A stretch of 64,000 bases of DNA from Blautia sp. (GTDB lineage Bacteria > Bacillota > Clostridia > Lachnospirales > Lachnospiraceae): positions 1-64,000 of the forward strand of contig JAMPFM010000003.1 of NCBI GenBank assembly GCA_023664455.1, in the 5' to 3' direction. This document shows positions 60,999 to 64,000 of this stretch, in pieces. The position numbers and the translations under genes are program-made. A model generated the notes under the pieces. That model was not told the DNA's origin. It made no database searches and worked only from the letters and a program-made list of their open reading frames with translations. Each line of letters starts with the position of its first letter. Position 1 is the stretch's first letter.

Positions 60999-61505
60999 AT
61001 GGATAATATTATTTTAATCGGATTTATGGGCTGCGGAAAATCCACGGTGGGCATCAAGTTATCCTATAGGCTGCGCCGCCCTGTAGAAGATACGGACAAG
61101 CTGATTGAAAAAGAAGAGGATAGGACGATTTCTGAGATTTTTAGGACAGACGGCGAGGCATATTTTCGGGATTTGGAAACGGCATGTCTAAGGAAACTGT
61201 TAAAGACGGCGAATCATCTCATTATTTCTGCGGGCGGCGGTCTGCCCCTGCGGGAAGAAAACCGGGACTTGTTAAAACGGCTTGGGATAGTGGTGTATCT
61301 GCGGGCAGACGCGGAAACGATTTATGAGCGGTTAAAACACGATACCACAAGGCCGCTGCTGCAAGGGGATAACCCCCGTGAGAAAATAGAAGAAATGATG
61401 AAAAAACGTTCAGAATATTATGAAAAAGCATCTAATTATATCATCGATGTGGATGGGAAAGATTTTGATGCGATTCTGGATGAGATTGCCCATGCGGCGG
61501 GTTAG
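60999..61505 (+). CDS. aroK: Shikimate kinase
   Basis: 168 residues. P-loop GFMGCGKSTVG (near 8-18), shikimate-binding DTDKLIEKEEDRTISEIF, R-D in AYFRDLE, the GGG motif SAGGGLPL near 76, and the lid RPLLQGDNP. Phosphorylates shikimate at position 3. Lies between aroE and aroQ. Confidence 0.95.
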   Translation: MDNIILIGFMGCGKSTVGIKLSYRLRRPVEDTDKLIEKEEDRTISEIFRTDGEAYFRDLETACLRKLLKTANHLIISAGGGLPLREENRDLLKRLGIVVYLRADAETIYERLKHDTTRPLLQGDNPREKIEEMMKKRSEYYEKASNYIIDVDGKDFDAILDEIAHAAG

Positions 61506-61522
61506 AAAAAAAGGAGGCAGGG

Positions 61523-61957
61523 ATGAAATTATTGGTTATTAACGGACCGAACCTGAATTTTCTGGGGATTCGGGAAAAAAGCGTATACGGCGTACAGGAT
61601 TATGATTATTTACTGAATATGATTGCCGAGAAAGGGCGGCAGGAAGATTGCGTTATCGAAGTGTTTCAGAGTAACCACGAGGGCGCGATTATCGACAGGA
61701 TTCAGGATGCCTATTTTGACGGCACGGAAGGGATTGTGATTAATCCGGGCGCATACACCCATTACAGCTATGCAATCCGGGACGCGCTGGCGAGTATTAC
61801 GGTTCCCAAGGTGGAAATCCATATTTCCAATATTATGGAGCGGGAGGAATTTCGTAAGGTATCCGTCACAGCTCCCGCCTGTGATAAACAGATTTACGGA
61901 AAGGGTTTAGACGGCTATTTGATGGCGATTGATTTCATTCTTGGTAAAAAGTTTTAG
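61523..61957 (+). CDS. aroQ: 3-dehydroquinate dehydratase, type II
   Basis: 144 residues, small dodecameric type. NGPNLNFLG start, catalytic Tyr in REKSVYG (near 24), SNHEGAIIDRIQDA, NPGAYTHYSYAIRDA and the catalytic His in VEIHISNIMEREEFR. AAGGAGGCAGGG precedes the start. The pathway order in this locus runs aroE, aroK, aroQ. Confidence 0.95.
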   Translation: MKLLVINGPNLNFLGIREKSVYGVQDYDYLLNMIAEKGRQEDCVIEVFQSNHEGAIIDRIQDAYFDGTEGIVINPGAYTHYSYAIRDALASITVPKVEIHISNIMEREEFRKVSVTAPACDKQIYGKGLDGYLMAIDFILGKKF

Positions 61958-61975
61958 ACTTTTTTGGGAAAGAGG

Positions 61976-62004
61976 TTGAAAAAAGAGAACTTATAGTATA
62001 AACT
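61976..62004 (+). promoter_or_regulatory. Promoter of efp
   Basis: TTGAAA (61976-61981), 17 bp, TAAACT (61999-62004), about 55 bp before efp. Confidence 0.7.
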
Positions 62005-62057
62005 AAATAGGAATTATAATGTGAAGAATATATGGATGAGTTTAGGAGGATTATTGT

Positions 62058-62615
62058 ATGATATCGGCAGGCGATTTCAGGAATGGTATTACGATAGAAT
62101 ATGAAGGGAATGTCTATCAGATTATTGAATTTCAACATGTAAAACCCGGTAAAGGAGCAGCGTTTGTAAGGACGAAGCTGAAAAATGTTATCAACGGCGG
62201 TGTTGTTGAGAAAACCTTCAGACCTACTGAGAAATGCCCACAGGCACGGATTGATAGGAAAGATATGCAGTATTTATACGCAGACGGCGATTTATATAAC
62301 TTTATGGATACGGAAACCTACGACCAGGTTGCGTTAAATAGCGATACGGTAGGCGATGCGTTGAAATTTGTCAAAGAGAACGAGATGGTAAAAGTTTGTT
62401 CCTATAACGGCAATGTATTTACGATTGAGCCGCCATTATTCGTAGAGCTGGAAATTACGGATACGGAGCCAGGCTTTAAGGGCGATACCGCGACAGGTGC
62501 GACCAAGCCGGCGATTGTGGAAACCGGAGCCAAAGTTATGGTACCGCTTTTTGTAAATCAGGGTGAAGTGATTAAGATTGATACGAGAACAGGGGAATAT
62601 CTGTCCAGAGTATAA
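62058..62615 (+). CDS. efp: Elongation factor P
   Basis: Relieves ribosome stalling at proline stretches. 185 residues in three beta-barrel domains. The modification loop is [13 protein letters not shown], with the lysine that is modified or left bare depending on species. End [11 protein letters not shown] is typical. GGAGG upstream. A terminator and a palindromic repeat follow. Confidence 0.96.
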   Translation: MISAGDFRNGITIEYEGNVYQIIEFQHVKPGKGAAFVRTKLKNVINGGVVEKTFRPTEKCPQARIDRKDMQYLYADGDLYNFMDTETYDQVALNSDTVGDALKFVKENEMVKVCSYNGNVFTIEPPLFVELEITDTEPGFKGDTATGATKPAIVETGAKVMVPLFVNQGEVIKIDTRTGEYLSRV

Positions 62616-62650
62616 TCGATACTGTATATGAGCGTATCAGGAAGCCTATA

Positions 62651-62688
62651 AGACAATGGGATTTTTATCATCCATTGTCTTTTTGTTT
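62651..62688 (+). terminator. Rho-independent terminator after efp
   Basis: AGACAATGG (62651-62659) and CCATTGTCT (62672-62680), followed by TTTTTG. Confidence 0.88.
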
Positions 62689-62695
62689 AGTAGGA

Positions 62696-62716
62696 AATTG
62701 CGCAAGCAATTTTCTT
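62696..62716 (+). repeat. Palindromic repeat, copy 3 (single small hairpin)
   Basis: AATTGC-GCAA-GCAATT (62696-62711) followed by TTCTTG, the small unit of the family at 4357-4453 and 8506-8548, here without the large hairpin. Confidence 0.85.
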
Positions 62717-62754
62717 GTTAACATTGTCCGGAGAGAAGAGAAAGAGAGGACAAT

Positions 62755-63690
62755 ATGAAATTAGAACAATTTGGGCAAAAGATATGTGATGCATTAAAAG
62801 AAACTATGGGAGCGGAGTATGAAACGATATTCCGGGAAGTCATCAAGAATAACGGAGTCTGTCTTCATAGCATTGTGATTGCCGGAAAAGGGAGCAATAT
62901 CTCACCGGCCATCTATATCGATGAGCTTTATGAAGAGTACGAGGCGGGCAGGGCGTTTGGCGATATCATCTATGATATCCTGTGCATTTACCAGCGTCAT
63001 GCCAAGGGAATCAACGCCCATATGGATATGGAATTTTTTACGCAGTTTGAACGTGTGAAAGACAGAATCCTGTATAAATTGATTCATCGGGATAGTAATC
63101 AGAAGTTATTGGAGGATGTTCCACACCTTGACTGGAACGATTTGGCGCTTGTTTTTTATTATGCTTTTGAGGGCGGGCGGCTGAGCAATGCGTCCATCCT
63201 GATTAGAAATAATCACCTGACTATGTGGAAGCAGGATGTCAACGTCGTTTATGAAAACGCCAGAAGCAATATGTTAAGGCTGCGCCCCGAAGAACTACTG
63301 CCGATTCAGCAGATTATCCGGGAAGTGATGGCGCAGGAAGGCAAAAAAGGTGCAGGGCAGGAAATACAGCTTTCTACAGGGTGCGAAGCGGCAATGAAAG
63401 GGGATTCTTTGATGTATGTGCTTAGTAACAGGCAGCGGATGTTCGGCGCGGCGACGCTTCTTTATGCCCGGTCTGTTAAGGAGCTGGCGGATAAGCTGAA
63501 TAAAAACCTGATTATTCTGCCAAGCTCTATTCACGAAGTTTTACTTGTACCGGACGACGGTGTGACGGAAAAAGAATTTTTTAAAGAGATGGTAAAAGAC
63601 GTAAACGATACGCAGGTGGAGCCGGAGGAGCGGTTGTCTTACAATGTCTACCATTATGACAGAGTTTCTGGAAAAATATCCATTTTATAA
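62755..63690 (+). CDS. DUF5688 family protein
   Basis: 311 residues, no signal or membrane segment. Segments such as NGVCLHSIVIAGKGSNISP, YIDELYEEYEAGRAFGDI and RMFGAATLLYARSVKELADKL, and the end LSYNVYHYDRVSGKI, match the DUF5688 family found in many copies in Lachnospiraceae. Function unknown. A response-regulator gene follows in the same direction after 25 bases. Confidence 0.85.
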   Translation: MKLEQFGQKICDALKETMGAEYETIFREVIKNNGVCLHSIVIAGKGSNISPAIYIDELYEEYEAGRAFGDIIYDILCIYQRHAKGINAHMDMEFFTQFERVKDRILYKLIHRDSNQKLLEDVPHLDWNDLALVFYYAFEGGRLSNASILIRNNHLTMWKQDVNVVYENARSNMLRLRPEELLPIQQIIREVMAQEGKKGAGQEIQLSTGCEAAMKGDSLMYVLSNRQRMFGAATLLYARSVKELADKLNKNLIILPSSIHEVLLVPDDGVTEKEFFKEMVKDVNDTQVEPEERLSYNVYHYDRVSGKISIL

Positions 63691-63715
63691 GAAAAAAAGG
63701 AGGGCGTATCCACAA

Positions 63716-64000
63716 ATGAACAAGGAAATCCTGCTAATTGAGGACGACGACAGTCTGAATCGTGCAATCAGTTTAAAGCTATCACAAGAGGGCTACCAGG
63801 TTTATCGCGCCGAATCTGTCGGGGAAGCGGAGCTTTTATGGAAAAAGCATCCGACGCCCATGATTATCTGCGATGTGGATTTGCCGGATGGAAACGGCGT
63901 GGACTTTTGTGTGCGGATTAGGAAAGAGAGCGATGTGGTATTTTTATTTGTCACCGCGATGGATACGGAAACGGATGTGGCGAAAGGATATGCGGCGGGA
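63716..64000 (+). CDS. Response regulator, 5' part only
   Basis: Starts at ATG 63716 after AAGGAGGG and runs out of the window at codon 95. Receiver domain: EDDDS (acidic pocket 9-12), phospho-acceptor D53 in CDVDLPDGNG, and VTAMD with the conserved Thr. The output domain is not visible; OmpR/PhoB type is likely but unproven. Confidence 0.85.
   Translation, partial: MNKEILLIEDDDSLNRAISLKLSQEGYQVYRAESVGEAELLWKKHPTPMIICDVDLPDGNGVDFCVRIRKESDVVFLFVTAMDTETDVAKGYAAG

Noticed and set aside
1..64000. tRNA or rRNA genes and insertion sequences
   Set aside because: No cloverleaf with GGTTCGA-type T arm was seen apart from the tmRNA, and no transposase-like protein is encoded.

Overview
The window looks like a chromosome segment of a spore-forming, Gram-positive anaerobe of the class Clostridia, most likely family Lachnospiraceae. 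The basis is the division/cell-wall (dcw) cluster fused to sporulation genes (spoVD-like PBP, spoIIGA, sigE, sigG, YlmC/YmxH), a mDAP-type MurE (DNPR motif), a DUF5688 protein, a CBM26-type surface starch-binding protein, and many TTGACA/TATAAT-like promoters and T-tailed terminators. The genus cannot be fixed from the sequence alone.

Layout. 1-363: end of a type II-like CRISPR array (5 identical 36-bp repeats, 4 spacers; cas genes would lie to the left, outside the window). 364-1224: decayed coding sequence. 1225-1734: a heptad-repeat coiled-coil protein on the minus strand with its own promoter. 1818-5360: secG, rnr, smpB and ssrA (tmRNA), i.e. secretion plus RNA quality control and ribosome rescue. 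5418-20970: recJ, pfkB, murE, then a long housekeeping run priA-def-fmt-(YugP-like protease)-rsmB-rlmN-prpC-prkC-rsgA. 21052-27253: a visibly AT-richer island with a small XRE regulator, two tandem rhamnan-synthesis F (RgpF)-like glycosyltransferases and a methyltransferase/kinase-like fusion, probably making or decorating a surface glycan. 27392-27637: an antitoxin-like gene whose toxin is reduced to a stub. 27866-35028: a starch/maltodextrin locus (operator, promoter, three-CBM surface protein, binding lipoprotein, two permeases, cytoplasmic GH13 enzyme, LacI regulator). 35202-38719: an acyltransferase, a dinD cassette flanked by near-identical promoter-bearing direct repeats, and ychF. 38817-53395: lgt, then mraZ-rsmH-ftsL-ftsI-spoVD-mraY-murD-ftsW-murA-ftsQ-ftsZ, headed by four 10-bp-phased MraZ boxes. 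53492-58466: spoIIGA-sigE, an HD-GYP/GGDEF response regulator, sigG in the opposite orientation, and ylmC. 58500-64000: nrdR, a small membrane protein, yqeG, aroE-aroK-aroQ, efp, a DUF5688 gene and the start of a response regulator.

How it works together: most of the window serves growth, wall synthesis and division, with a handover to sporulation (SpoVD-like PBP, SigE activation by SpoIIGA, SigG). PrpC/PrkC form the phosphatase/PASTA-kinase pair that usually senses wall precursors. The malto locus captures dextrins at the surface, imports them and cleaves them in the cytoplasm.

Notable non-coding structure: a family of short palindromic repeats at three loci (after rnr, before murE, after efp), another two-hairpin element between def and fmt, a recurring start-site cassette (GAAAGG-Y-ATGGTTATT...ATG) in front of seven genes, and a hairpin that would hide the ribosome-binding site of the SpoVD-like gene. 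I found no tRNA or rRNA genes and no intact transposase.
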